Source: Flagellimonas amoyensis (lineage in GTDB: Bacteria; Bacteroidota; Bacteroidia; Flavobacteriales; Flavobacteriaceae). From it: DNA of 64,000 nucleotides. Both the position numbers and the translations under genes were made by a program. Shown here in pieces: positions 18,571-27,889 of this stretch. The notes beneath the pieces were generated by a model, which was not told where the DNA came from, did not search any database, and worked only from the letters and a program-made list of their open reading frames with translations. Position 1 is the first letter of the stretch. Every line of letters begins with the position of its first letter. The DNA lies in assembly GCF_003058265.1 (NCBI RefSeq), contig NZ_QBUK01000010.1, positions 62,001-126,000 on the forward strand, read 5' to 3'.

Positions 18571-19569
18571 ATGAAAAAATCAGGGACACTATGCTTCGCC
18601 ATGGCTTTATTGGCGTTGGGAGCTTGTAAGGATTCAGGCCCCAAGGAAAGATTCCTTCCCCCATCCACGGGAGGTGTAAACAGTTTGATGGTGGTCATGG
18701 ACACCGAACTATGGAAGGGACCCGTAGGCGACAAGATCAGGGACGAGTTTGCTGCCCAAGTGTTGGGCCTGCCCCAAATAGAGCCCATATTCAGCATTAC
18801 CCAAGTGCCCCCACAGGTCTTTAAAGGGACCACCACCTACTCCCGATCCGTACTCTACGTGGAACAGGACTCCACCTCTTTGGCACACATTAAGGACGAT
18901 GCCTATTCTAAACCCCAAAAAGTAGCAGTGGTCACCGGAGCAACAGAAGAAATCATGATCCAAAACTTGGATTCGTTGGCGCCAAGGGCCATAAAAGCTT
19001 TCAGGGAAGTGGAGATTGCCGAGGCTCAAAGGCGTTTTGGCCGTTCCCTGAGCGAGGATAAGGCATTGGAAGAAGAGTTCGGTCTGCGTATGAAGGTCCC
19101 ATCCCTCTACAAAGTGGGCAAGCGGGAAAAGAATTTCGTTTGGATGGACATACAGATCCCCAAAGGGACCATGAACATCATTGCCTATGAAATGCCATGG
19201 AACAGCTTCAAGAACGATTCCACTTTTGTGGAAGACATCGTAAAAATGCGGGACTCCATGGGGCAGCAATATGTCCCGGGCCCTAACGAAAACACGTACA
19301 TGATCACGGAGAAGGCTTTTGCGCCCTACATTTTCCCCACGGAAATAGGAGGTAAGAAAGCCGTAGAGGTCAAGGGAATGTGGGAAATCCACGGATACCC
19401 GATGGCGGGTCCTTTCCTTACCTATATCATCAATGATGAGGAAAACCAACGGAAAATGGTCTTGGAAGGCTTCACCTTTGCCCCGTCCACGGAGAAGAGG
19501 GACTATATGTTTGAACTGGAGGCCATCTTAAGGACGGTTGACTTTGACCCCAAACCTGTTTCCAAGTAA
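18571..19569 (+). CDS. DUF4837 family lipoprotein
   Basis: 332 residues. The signal peptide ends in the lipobox ALGAC (Cys19), so the product is lipid-anchored in the periplasm or outer membrane. The body (beginning ERFLPPSTGGVNSLMVVMD) is the DUF4837 domain, restricted to Bacteroidota and of unknown function. It directly follows the LysM transglycosylase gene, suggesting an envelope role. A strong terminator follows. Confidence 0.85.
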   Translation: MKKSGTLCFAMALLALGACKDSGPKERFLPPSTGGVNSLMVVMDTELWKGPVGDKIRDEFAAQVLGLPQIEPIFSITQVPPQVFKGTTTYSRSVLYVEQDSTSLAHIKDDAYSKPQKVAVVTGATEEIMIQNLDSLAPRAIKAFREVEIAEAQRRFGRSLSEDKALEEEFGLRMKVPSLYKVGKREKNFVWMDIQIPKGTMNIIAYEMPWNSFKNDSTFVEDIVKMRDSMGQQYVPGPNENTYMITEKAFAPYIFPTEIGGKKAVEVKGMWEIHGYPMAGPFLTYIINDEENQRKMVLEGFTFAPSTEKRDYMFELEAILRTVDFDPKPVSK

Positions 19570-19591
19570 AATAACAAATAAGATATGAAAG

Positions 19592-19625
19592 CAAAAAAGC
19601 CCGTACGCATAGCGTCGGGCTTTTC
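19592..19625. terminator. Bidirectional terminator
   Basis: AGCCCG/CGGGCT plus inner ACGC/GCGT arms around ATA, with six A before and a T run after. It ends the transglycosylase-DUF4837 operon and can also end the convergent small gene at 19650. Confidence 0.85.
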
Positions 19626-19649
19626 TGTTCTTTAAATGCTTAAGGTTGG

Positions 19650-19820
19650 TCAATCAAAGGCAAAGCCAGTAGCCATCCTGTAAACAAAGGCATAAAGCAC
19701 GATGAAGAACATGGCGAAGCTAAACCAGGCAAATACCTTAAAGTATTTTTCTATAATGATGTGGCCCAAGTTGCGGAACCCTTCCAAATAAATTTCTTTA
19801 ACGAGTAATAGTTTTTTCAT
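19650..19820 (-). CDS. 56-residue single-span membrane protein (DUF6747-like)
   Basis: A short gene that reads MKKLLLVKEIYLEGFRN at its start, then a membrane helix (FAWFSFAMFFIVLYAFVYR) and the end ATGFAFD. The sequence has a normal amino-acid mix, an ATG and a clear stop, and looks like a small flavobacterial membrane protein, which I tentatively place in DUF6747. Function unknown. It is transcribed towards the terminator at 19592-19625. The 248 bp to its right hold no further gene. Confidence 0.7.
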   Translation of the reverse strand: MKKLLLVKEIYLEGFRNLGHIIIEKYFKVFAWFSFAMFFIVLYAFVYRMATGFAFD

Positions 19821-20068
19821 AAGTCAGATTTAAGATTTAAAGACAAGGCAAAGTTTCAAATTCAACGACCCGGATGAAAAACAAAGGGATGAAATGCTCA
19901 AAAAGAAAGACCAAAGTGATCAGCATAGGGCGAGATCCTGCAAAGCACGCTTATTGATCGATATACTGCAAAATCGGATCGTGCCGTTTGGCGGAAGAAA
20001 CATCCGATGAATGGTGCAAAAGGGAAAAAGAGTCTGAAAAATGGACGAAACCGGGTTTAGAAAACCCT

Positions 20069-22069
20069 TTATTGGGACACGATGATGAACTCGGACCGAC
20101 GATTGAGTCGGTGCTTTTCAGGCGCACATCGTTGACCATCCGAGCAGTTGTTCAGCAAACGCTCTTCGCCATAACCCATGGCACTTTCAATCTGGGAAGA
20201 ATCAACACCCTGTGAAATAAGGTAGTCCTTTGTGGAATTAGCCCGTTTCTCCGAAAGGTATTTGTTATAAGCGGCATCGCCTATGGCATCGGTATGGGCC
20301 TCAATTTTGATCACCAGATTTTTATGCGCTTTCAATACCGCGACCAATTTGTCCAGTTCTTGAGCGGCCCTTTGCTTGATGCCAAAACTATCAAAATCAA
20401 AATGGATGGCTTCGGGGTCCAGGGACACGATATTTTTTTCCGTATCAATGATATCGTTCGCGGCTTTGAGGGTGGGATTGACCACAATCCTTTCGTTGGC
20501 TTTTGTACTGGCGGCCCTACTGTCGTCAAAATAGCCCCGCTTAGCCGTTTTTATGGTGTACGGGGTGTTGGGCGACAGATTTGGGAAGATATAGCCTCCA
20601 ACGGCATTACTGCTGTATTCTGCAAGCAATGTTCCTTCGCTGTCCAATAATTGTACGGTGGCATTTTCAAGTAGCTCACCGCTCTGTACATCCTTCACCT
20701 CACCGGAAATGGCGTTGAGGTTCTCTGTTTGCACAAAGGAATAGATGTCATCATCCCCCTTGCCCCCTTTTCGGTTGGATGCAAAATAGCCTTGTTGGCC
20801 AGCGGCATCGATGATATAGGAAAAATCGTCACGAATACTATTGATAGGTTCTCCCAAGTTGACGGCTACGCCAAAGATTCCATTGGAAACATCGGAGCGA
20901 TACACGTCCAGTCCGCCAACCCCCATGGGCCTACTCGATGAAAAATAAAGGGCCCCTTCCGTAACAAAGGGAAACATCTCCTTGGCATCGGTGTTAACGG
21001 TCCGCCCCAAGTTTTCGGGTTCAGAGAAATTGCCATTTTCTAGAATCTCCACCACATAGATGTCCGTTTCTCCAAAACCACCGGGTCTATCGGAAACGAA
21101 ATACATTTTTTTGCCATCAGGGCTTATGGCCGGGTGGCCTGTGGAATAATTTTCACTGTTGAGCGGAAGTTCCTCGGCCTCTGTCCATTCATTATCCACC
21201 CATTTGGAGCGGTAGATCTTGAGGTGGTTCACCCCTTCTTTTCCCCGTTTCAGTTTTTTGCCATAGTTGTTGCGGGTGAAATAAATGGTTTTCTGATCCG
21301 GAGCGAAAGCCACGGAAGCTTCATGGTATTTGGTGTTTATCTTCCGAGAAAACTTTTTGGTCCCGAAAAGCTCCCCTTCCTCATTTTTCTTTTGCGCCAC
21401 ATAAAGGTCCAGAAAGGGTTGGTTGGTCCAACGGTATCTTCTGGTGGTCAAAAAAGAGGTGTCCCTAGCCGAGGCAAAAACGAGCTCGGAGCTGTTATGG
21501 AACATGGGGGAAAAATCGGAATAGGGGGAATTTATGGACAGGTTCTTGATCTTGGTCAAAGAGGTACTTTTCCAGGTTTTAGGGTTGTTGGCGTTATTGT
21601 TTTGAGGCCTTCCGGTCCCTTTTAGGGTTTCGTTATATCGGAAGCGAACATCTTCAGGCATCTTTTCGGCATAACGACTGTACAGTTCATGGTACCATTT
21701 ATAGGATTTCTCCAGATTCCCACTGAAGTAATGGGAATCCCCGGCCTTGGAAAGCAGTTCCATGCTATGTTCCGCATTGTGCTGCTCCAGTACGAGGTCG
21801 AATATTCTGGCCGCTTCCGCATACCACATTTTTGAATAGTAGTCATTGCCTTGGGCAATCAGCTTTTCCGTAATCCCTTTTTCAAGGAGAATGGGAGCCG
21901 CATCACGGTTGACTTCACGTTCCGATGGGCCAACACTGTTCTTCCGGGCTGGCAGTTGGGAACCGGCCACAGTAGGAGTGATATCCTTGGCATTATCCAT
22001 GAGAGAGGTTTCCTGGGACATGGCCCCAAGGGAAATCAACAAAAGAAAAAGCAAGATATGTCTTTTCAT
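20069..22069 (-). CDS. PorE-like OmpA family protein (TPR, PD40 propeller, CRD, OmpA)
   Basis: 666 residues. Signal peptide, helical TPR-like N-terminal region, PD40/WD40-like propeller repeats with ISPDGKKMYFVSDRPGG-type motifs in the middle, a carboxypeptidase-regulatory-like beta domain (about 460-525) and a C-terminal OmpA peptidoglycan-binding domain (about 545-660, ending NRRSEFIIVSQ). This is the domain order of PorE of the type IX secretion system, which tethers the machine to peptidoglycan, but Flavobacteriaceae hold many paralogues, usually next to a PorP/SprF barrel; none is next to this one. Confidence 0.85.
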   Translation of the reverse strand: MKRHILLFLLLISLGAMSQETSLMDNAKDITPTVAGSQLPARKNSVGPSEREVNRDAAPILLEKGITEKLIAQGNDYYSKMWYAEAARIFDLVLEQHNAEHSMELLSKAGDSHYFSGNLEKSYKWYHELYSRYAEKMPEDVRFRYNETLKGTGRPQNNNANNPKTWKSTSLTKIKNLSINSPYSDFSPMFHNSSELVFASARDTSFLTTRRYRWTNQPFLDLYVAQKKNEEGELFGTKKFSRKINTKYHEASVAFAPDQKTIYFTRNNYGKKLKRGKEGVNHLKIYRSKWVDNEWTEAEELPLNSENYSTGHPAISPDGKKMYFVSDRPGGFGETDIYVVEILENGNFSEPENLGRTVNTDAKEMFPFVTEGALYFSSSRPMGVGGLDVYRSDVSNGIFGVAVNLGEPINSIRDDFSYIIDAAGQQGYFASNRKGGKGDDDIYSFVQTENLNAISGEVKDVQSGELLENATVQLLDSEGTLLAEYSSNAVGGYIFPNLSPNTPYTIKTAKRGYFDDSRAASTKANERIVVNPTLKAANDIIDTEKNIVSLDPEAIHFDFDSFGIKQRAAQELDKLVAVLKAHKNLVIKIEAHTDAIGDAAYNKYLSEKRANSTKDYLISQGVDSSQIESAMGYGEERLLNNCSDGQRCAPEKHRLNRRSEFIIVSQ

Positions 22070-22297
22070 TACCGCTCCAGCTGCACAAATGGCTTTGGTG
22101 CCATTTGGAGGTTAAGCAAGTGGGCTTAACATTTATTTCTGACCACTAAAGTAGAAGAAGAAGAGGGGGAGAGTAATTTTTTGTTGTGAACGAATGGATT
22201 TTTGGCGTGTAATCCAAAATAATGTGGTTCTTCATCGACAAGCCCCCAAATAATGAGGGCTTTATTGATGTAAAAACCCGATAAGTCAAGTATAAAA

Positions 22298-22495
22298 TTA
22301 GGAGTTGGATTCTTTGCTTCCGCCTTCCAATTTTTCCTCTTCCTTGGAAGCATCCTTAAATTCCTTTATGCCACTTCCAAGACCTCTCATCAGTTCAGGA
22401 ATCTTTTTGCCTCCGAAGAGCAAAAGAACCACAACAACAATGAGCACGATCTGCCATGGGCCGAGCATACCTAAAAACATAGTTTGAGCAATCAT
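22298..22495 (-). CDS. tatA: Sec-independent protein translocase subunit TatA/TatE
   Basis: 65 residues. A single N-terminal membrane helix ([18 protein letters not shown]) runs into the [23 protein letters not shown] amphipathic helix signature of TatA. With TatC it exports folded proteins carrying twin-arginine signals. tatC is not in the window. It is divergent from the M23 peptidase gene. The left flank, 22070-22297, holds no gene. Confidence 0.93.
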   Translation of the reverse strand: MIAQTMFLGMLGPWQIVLIVVVVLLLFGGKKIPELMRGLGSGIKEFKDASKEEEKLEGGSKESNS

Positions 22496-22642
22496 AATGC
22501 AAAACCTTTAAATGAAAGGTAAAATTACTAAAAAGAACTGGAAGAGCGCAGCGGATTAACGAAAATTAGTAATTCGCGACGGCTGTAGGAATTTGATACA
22601 AGGCTTTTTAAAAAGCTTAACACCTATATTAAAATCTAAGAT

Positions 22643-22650
22643 TATCTTTG
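22643..22650 (+). promoter_or_regulatory. Bacteroidota -7 element directly before the M23 gene
   Basis: TATCTTTG ending 5 nt before the ATG at 22656. A transcript from here would be leaderless or nearly so. Confidence 0.5.
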
Positions 22651-22655
22651 TTCTT

Positions 22656-23525
22656 ATGGCAAAGGACAAAAAGAAAAGAAAGGAAATAAAGCGCAAGCTG
22701 CTGCACAAGTACCGCTTGGTGATCCTCAACGAGAGTACCTTTGAGGAAAAGATTTCGTTCAAGCTGAGCAGGCTCAACGTTTTTGTCACGGGAACCCTGT
22801 TCATTATCGTGCTAATAGGGCTCACCACCTTGATCATTGCCTTTACCCCGCTCAGGGAATACATTCCTGGGTATTCTTCCACCAAGTTGAAACGCCAAGC
22901 CACCGAGCTTACCTACAAAACGGACTCCTTGGTCACCGTCCTTAACTATACCAATCGGTATTTGGACAATGTCCGAATGGTTTTGCGAGGGGATATCGAG
23001 AACAACCAAATAAACCGCGACTCCCTTTTTGAACAATACAAACTGGACCCTTCCACAGTGGACCTTACTCCCATACGACAAGATCTGCTCCTTCGTGAAG
23101 AAGTGGAGTTGGAGGACAAGTACAACCTTTTTGAACGGAACATCGAGAATTTGGGTACACTGATGTTCTCACCGATCACCGGGACCATGTCACAGGGCTT
23201 TGACATCAAGACCAAACATTTTGCAGTGGACCTTGTGGCCCCAAAGGACACTCCGGTAAAATCCATAGCCGATGGTACGGTACTCTTTGCCGAATGGACC
23301 TCGGAAACAGGGTATGTCATCATCATTGAACACCAGGATGGTTTTACCTCGGTGTACAAGCACAACGGCTCCTTGACCAAATCGCAGGGAGACCTGGTCA
23401 AAGCAGGGGAGGTCATTGCATCCATCGGGAACACGGGAGAGCTCACCACGGGCCCCCACCTACATTTTGAACTTTGGAGAAAGGGAAAACCAGTAGATCC
23501 CCAGAACTATATCGACTTTGATTAA
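22656..23525 (+). CDS. M23 family metallopeptidase (membrane-anchored)
   Basis: 289 residues. A basic cytoplasmic N-terminus, one membrane helix (about 43-64), a coiled linker and a C-terminal LytM/M23 domain with all metal and catalytic residues: His188 and Asp192 (HFAVD), His236 and His268/His270 (PHLHFEL). It should cleave peptide cross-links of peptidoglycan or regulate an amidase from the periplasmic face. The ATG at 22656 begins the conserved basic start; the upstream open frame is not supported. The GH3 gene begins on the very next base after its stop. Confidence 0.9.
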   Translation: MAKDKKKRKEIKRKLLHKYRLVILNESTFEEKISFKLSRLNVFVTGTLFIIVLIGLTTLIIAFTPLREYIPGYSSTKLKRQATELTYKTDSLVTVLNYTNRYLDNVRMVLRGDIENNQINRDSLFEQYKLDPSTVDLTPIRQDLLLREEVELEDKYNLFERNIENLGTLMFSPITGTMSQGFDIKTKHFAVDLVAPKDTPVKSIADGTVLFAEWTSETGYVIIIEHQDGFTSVYKHNGSLTKSQGDLVKAGEVIASIGNTGELTTGPHLHFELWRKGKPVDPQNYIDFD

Positions 23526-25025
23526 ATGTCATTAAAAGCACTAGCCGCAAAGATTTTTGCCAGAAGAGTGGCCCGAAGGACCGCAAAATGGACCAACCAA
23601 CCCGTGCAGGCCCAGCAAAAAGTTTTTTTTGACTTGATCGCTACGGCCAAACAGACCCAATTTGGGAAGGACCATGGTTTTGAGCACATCCGATCCCATA
23701 GTGATTTTGTGGAAAAAGTACCTGTCCGTGACTATGAAGAATTGAAAGAATATGTCCAGCAGATCATAAATGGACAGAACGATGTGTTATGGCCCGGCAA
23801 GCCCCTCTATTTTGGCAAGACCTCGGGCACCACTTCGGGGGCCAAGTACATCCCGATCACCAAGGAATCTATAAAGTATCAGGTGCAGGCCTCCAGAAAT
23901 GCCATTTTGAGCTACATCCACGAGACGGGCAATGCAGATTTTGTGGACGGCAAGATGATCTTTCTTCAAGGCAGTCCGGAATTGGAGGAAAAAGGGGGTA
24001 TCAAACTGGGGCGACTTTCGGGAATATCTGCCCATTACGTTCCCAATTATCTGCAAAAAAACCGATTGCCCAGTTGGGAGACCAATTGTATAGAGGATTG
24101 GGAAACGAAGGTGGACAAGATCGTGGAAGAGACCGAACAAGAGAACATGACGGTCATTGCCGGGATCCCTTCCTGGGTGCAGATGTATTTTGAAAAACTA
24201 CACGCAAAGACCGGGCAAAAAGTGGGCGATCTGTTCAAAGAGTTCCAGTTGTTCATTTACGGAGGGGTCAACTATGAGCCCTACCGCGCCAAATTTGAAA
24301 ACCTGATCGGAAGAAAAGTGGACAGCATAGAGCTGTTCCCGGCCAGTGAAGGGTTTTTTGCCTATCAGGATTCGCAAAAGGAAAAGGGTATGCTCTTACT
24401 ATTGGATTCGGGGATTTTTTATGAGTTCATCAAGGCGGATGAATTTTTCTCCGAAGACTGCAAAAGACTCACCATTGCTGATGTTGAGCTCGATGTGGAC
24501 TATGCCATGGTCATTTCCACCAACGCGGGACTTTGGGCCTACGACATCGGGGATACCGTTCGGTTTGTTTCCAAGGATCCTTACCGGATCATGGTTTCGG
24601 GAAGGATCAAACATTTTATTTCGGCCTTTGGTGAGCACGTCATTGCCAAAGAAGTGGAAGAAGCCTTGAAGTTGGCCGTGGAGCAGACCGATGCTTTGGT
24701 CAACGAGTTCACGGTTGCCCCTCAGACCAATCCGGAAAATGGTGAATTGCCCTATCACGAATGGTTTATCGAATTTGAAAGGGAACCTTCGGACATTTCC
24801 AAGTTTTCCAGCGTCATGGAGGAAAGTATGAAAAAACAGAACAGTTACTACTACGATTTGATCGCGGGAAACATTCTTCAACCCCTGGTAATCACGTTTA
24901 TCCAGCCTGGTGGTTTTCAGGAATACATGAAGGCAGTGGGCAAATTGGGAGGCCAGAACAAGGTGCAGCGCCTCTCCAACGACCGCAAGGTGGCGGATGG
25001 ATTACAGCCATTTAAAATGAGATAG
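23526..25025 (+). CDS. GH3 auxin-responsive promoter family protein (acyl-adenylate-forming)
   Basis: 499 residues, full GH3 length. The nucleotide-binding loop KTSGTTSGAKYIPIT is at 98-112, and the FPASEGFFAY and DIGDTVRFVS segments of the fold are present. Plant GH3 enzymes adenylate carboxylic acids and conjugate them to amino acids; bacterial members are widespread in Bacteroidota with unknown substrates. Its ATG directly abuts the stop of the M23 peptidase gene, so the two are translationally coupled. Confidence 0.9.
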   Translation: MSLKALAAKIFARRVARRTAKWTNQPVQAQQKVFFDLIATAKQTQFGKDHGFEHIRSHSDFVEKVPVRDYEELKEYVQQIINGQNDVLWPGKPLYFGKTSGTTSGAKYIPITKESIKYQVQASRNAILSYIHETGNADFVDGKMIFLQGSPELEEKGGIKLGRLSGISAHYVPNYLQKNRLPSWETNCIEDWETKVDKIVEETEQENMTVIAGIPSWVQMYFEKLHAKTGQKVGDLFKEFQLFIYGGVNYEPYRAKFENLIGRKVDSIELFPASEGFFAYQDSQKEKGMLLLLDSGIFYEFIKADEFFSEDCKRLTIADVELDVDYAMVISTNAGLWAYDIGDTVRFVSKDPYRIMVSGRIKHFISAFGEHVIAKEVEEALKLAVEQTDALVNEFTVAPQTNPENGELPYHEWFIEFEREPSDISKFSSVMEESMKKQNSYYYDLIAGNILQPLVITFIQPGGFQEYMKAVGKLGGQNKVQRLSNDRKVADGLQPFKMR

Positions 25026-25032
25026 TTAGGAA

Positions 25033-25066
25033 TTGACTTACTATTAGGGGAATTCGTGTATTTTTG
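25033..25066 (+). promoter_or_regulatory. Bacteroidota promoter of the DUF6909-like gene
   Basis: -33 TTG (25033-25035) and -7 TATTTTTG (25059-25066), separated by 23 bp. The element ends 10 nt before the ATG at 25077, implying a very short leader. Confidence 0.65.
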
Positions 25067-25076
25067 CCAAGAAGTA

Positions 25077-26765
25077 ATGATGGCAACACAAGTAAAACAG
25101 ACTACAAGGGCACAAGAGTCCACCAACGCCATAGAGCGCTTGTACATTACCATGCGCCATTTGCTCAACCGTGGTTTCTACAAACCTTCGGGAGTTTCCG
25201 GAAATGCACTGAGGACCGCCCTGCTCCTTTTACGACCAGAGATTTATGGCACTGTTGCCGAGGATAAGGCCGAACTGAACGGGTTGGTCTATGTATTGGA
25301 ACGTTTGCCCGAGGGCATAGAGGAGTGCCGTTTTATCAACCTTACTTCGGATGAAGGTTTTTCCAAATCACATTTAAAGCCTATTGTTCCGCCCAAACGG
25401 AGAAGAAACTGCTACCGTATCGACAATGAGCAGATGAACATTGAGATAACCCGGGGCAGGAGCGATATTTATGACATTCTTACCCACCTTACCTTTTTGT
25501 TCATCGAATCCGGGAAAATATGCCGAAGGGTATTGGTTGAGGAGGGCAATGCGACCATACGGGACTGGGACAAGTTGACGGAGTTTGTGTTGAAGGAAGA
25601 AAAGGGGGACGACCAGCGAGAGGTCGCCATGATCCATGTGGCAAACATCTTGGGAAGGACCTTTGATGAGGTAGGCGATATCCAAGAAAAACTCAAGACC
25701 CCAGAAGATCCTGATCGTTTTTTGAATGTGGTCTATTGGTTGGGCAAACTGGCCATAGAAGAAGAGACCACGGGAAACAAGCGGACCATAACGTTCAGTC
25801 CGTTGTTGCGAGAACGATTGGGCCACCACATCCACGGGGAACGCTGGGCCGATAAGATAAAGCAGACCTTGAAGGACAACAATCTGCTCCACAGGCCGCT
25901 ACACATCATCAGTGCGAACATGCACAGTGTGATGAACTCCCTTTTCGCAAAAAAGGCTTTGGCCAAGGAATTTGCGGATGCCGATTCCTTAAAGATCTAT
26001 GAGGCCCTGAGTTCGGAAAAGAACAAAAACCTCAACAAGAAAGTGAAACATCTGGCCGAGAAAAACGGAATGGTTTTTTTGGATGATCAATCCGGGACCA
26101 ATATCGACGTACAGATATTCGATACGGCCAAATTTGGGAAAGGAAGTTGCTGTTATGAACTGCCCCAAGGAATGCCTGAGGAAGAAAAACCCGTTATATT
26201 TGTGATGGACTACGCCTTCGGGGAACAGGCCTATGAAACCATAGACGAATTGTTGAAACCCCATGAAGAAGGTGCAGAAAAATATTTTTTGAACGTGGAC
26301 TCGGTCTCCATTATGGGCAAGGCAGGCATTTTGGAAGGGGGCAAAGGGGATCTGATGATACCTTCGGCCCATATTTTTGAGGGTACTGCGGACAATTACC
26401 CGTTCAACAATGAGCTGAGTGCTGCTGATTTTGAAGGGCAGGGCCTTAAGGTGATGGAAGGGACCATGGTGACCGTTTTGGGGACGTCGTTGCAGAACAA
26501 GGACGTGCTCAGGTTCTTTTACGAATCCACTTGGAACGTGATAGGCTTGGAAATGGAAGGGGTGCACTACCAAAAAGCAGTGCAGTCGGCATCAAAGATC
26601 AGAAAGAGCATCAAAGAGGGGGTTAAGGTAAGGTATGCGTACTATGCCTCGGACAACCCTTTGGAAACAGGTAGTACCCTGGCCTCGGGAGGCTTGGGAA
26701 CAACAGGGGTAAAACCCACATATTTGATCACGGACAGGATTTTAAAACAAATATTCAATTCATAG
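25077..26765 (+). CDS. DUF6909-like protein, C-terminal half nucleoside-phosphorylase-like
   Basis: 562 residues, cytoplasmic. I recognise a conserved Bacteroidota protein (I believe DUF6909) of unknown function. The C-terminal half resembles the PNP/MTAN fold: KPVIFVMDYAFGEQAYE, SVSIMGKAGILEG and especially IGLEMEGVHY, like the MEG motif that binds ribose in nucleoside phosphorylases and AMP nucleosidase. Catalysis is inference. Two ATGs in tandem (25077, 25080); the first was taken. The Wzz-like gene begins 1 bp after the stop, so they share a transcript. Confidence 0.7.
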   Translation: MMATQVKQTTRAQESTNAIERLYITMRHLLNRGFYKPSGVSGNALRTALLLLRPEIYGTVAEDKAELNGLVYVLERLPEGIEECRFINLTSDEGFSKSHLKPIVPPKRRRNCYRIDNEQMNIEITRGRSDIYDILTHLTFLFIESGKICRRVLVEEGNATIRDWDKLTEFVLKEEKGDDQREVAMIHVANILGRTFDEVGDIQEKLKTPEDPDRFLNVVYWLGKLAIEEETTGNKRTITFSPLLRERLGHHIHGERWADKIKQTLKDNNLLHRPLHIISANMHSVMNSLFAKKALAKEFADADSLKIYEALSSEKNKNLNKKVKHLAEKNGMVFLDDQSGTNIDVQIFDTAKFGKGSCCYELPQGMPEEEKPVIFVMDYAFGEQAYETIDELLKPHEEGAEKYFLNVDSVSIMGKAGILEGGKGDLMIPSAHIFEGTADNYPFNNELSAADFEGQGLKVMEGTMVTVLGTSLQNKDVLRFFYESTWNVIGLEMEGVHYQKAVQSASKIRKSIKEGVKVRYAYYASDNPLETGSTLASGGLGTTGVKPTYLITDRILKQIFNS

Positions 26766-26766
26766 T

Positions 26767-27816
26767 ATGGCGGACCAACCCACAAATCAGAACACATCGG
26801 ACGAAATAGATTTGGGACAACTGTTTCAGATGATAGGCAGGGGCTTTCAGAAGTTCTTCAATTTTATTGGAAGCCTATTTAATGGCTTTTTCCATATAGT
26901 GATATTATCCCTTTTGTTTATCCAAAAAAACATAATCATCATTGGGAGTGCTGTTATACTTGGTGGAATAGGAGGTTATATCTTGGACAAAGTTCTCCCA
27001 GAAAAGTACATTTCCAAAATGGTGGTTGAGCCTAACTTTAATAGTGTACAACAGCTTTATAACAACATTGCCTTTTATAATGATTTGGCCGAGGCCCAAG
27101 ACTCGGTTGCTTTGGCGACAGCCCTTAACATTACCGAACATGAAGCAGCAAGTATTAAAGAAGTCTTTGCTGATTCCTATTCCGACGAGAACCAAAAGAT
27201 TAAATTGTTTGACGAGTTTGTTCGGGAGCTGGATACCACGACCATCAAAACCATAGACTTTGAAAATTATTTGAAAAATTTCAACTCATTGGATGCGAGG
27301 TTCCATCAAATTTCTCTTATTAGCATTGATAATAGAGTGGCCAAGAAAACCCAAACCGCTATCTTGGGTTCCATCTCTGTTAATGGATACTTTAAGCTTC
27401 AGAAAAGAATTAACGACGAAAATTTAATGTTACAAGACTCCATCTACAGGCAACAATTGGTAGAGATAGATTCGCTGCAGAACTTATATAGAACGGTGTT
27501 GGTAAAGGAGGCCGAAAAGCCCATGCAAGGTACCAGTATCAACATGGCGGACAATGGGCAATCCCAAAACAGGGAACTTGCATTGGTTCAGGAGAGGGAC
27601 GTACTTAAAGAGAAATTGGTGAATTTGAACAAGGACAGGGCAAATAAATCCTCCATTATTAACGTAATCAGCGATTTTCCGACAAGGGGTGTGGAATTAA
27701 AAGGAGTTTGGAACAGTTATAAGTTTATACTTCCTTTGGTTTTATTGGGCCTAGTGATATTTGTATTGGCATTGCTGGAGCTTAATAAATATTTGAAAAC
27801 CTATAATAAGAGTTAA
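26767..27816 (+). CDS. Wzz/chain-length-determinant-like membrane protein
   Basis: 349 residues with the two-helix layout of polysaccharide co-polymerases: a cytoplasmic N-terminus, a membrane segment about 45-70 with a Gly-rich end (GSAVILGGIGGYIL), a periplasmic helical region of some 240 residues, and a second membrane helix about 318-340. No kinase domain follows, so it is Wzz-like rather than Wzc-like. The usual proline-rich motif before helix 2 is not obvious. It is the first gene of the polysaccharide locus and lies 1 bp after the DUF6909-like gene; composition is intermediate. Confidence 0.65.
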   Translation: MADQPTNQNTSDEIDLGQLFQMIGRGFQKFFNFIGSLFNGFFHIVILSLLFIQKNIIIIGSAVILGGIGGYILDKVLPEKYISKMVVEPNFNSVQQLYNNIAFYNDLAEAQDSVALATALNITEHEAASIKEVFADSYSDENQKIKLFDEFVRELDTTTIKTIDFENYLKNFNSLDARFHQISLISIDNRVAKKTQTAILGSISVNGYFKLQKRINDENLMLQDSIYRQQLVEIDSLQNLYRTVLVKEAEKPMQGTSINMADNGQSQNRELALVQERDVLKEKLVNLNKDRANKSSIINVISDFPTRGVELKGVWNSYKFILPLVLLGLVIFVLALLELNKYLKTYNKS

Positions 27817-27889
27817 TAGGATATTATTTGAAATAAACCTCATTACTACTTATTTATTTGTCAATATTTACAAGTTTTAAAAACAAACC

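Noticed and set aside
20053..20067. GGGTTT/AAACCC hairpin as terminator of the OmpA gene
   Set aside because: No T run follows on the minus strand, the direction that would be needed.
20093..20112. ACCGAC-N6-GTCGGT inverted repeat like the TetR operators
   Set aside because: It encodes the conserved NRRSEF region of the OmpA domain near the gene's 3' end, so coding constraint explains it and the position is unsuited to repression.
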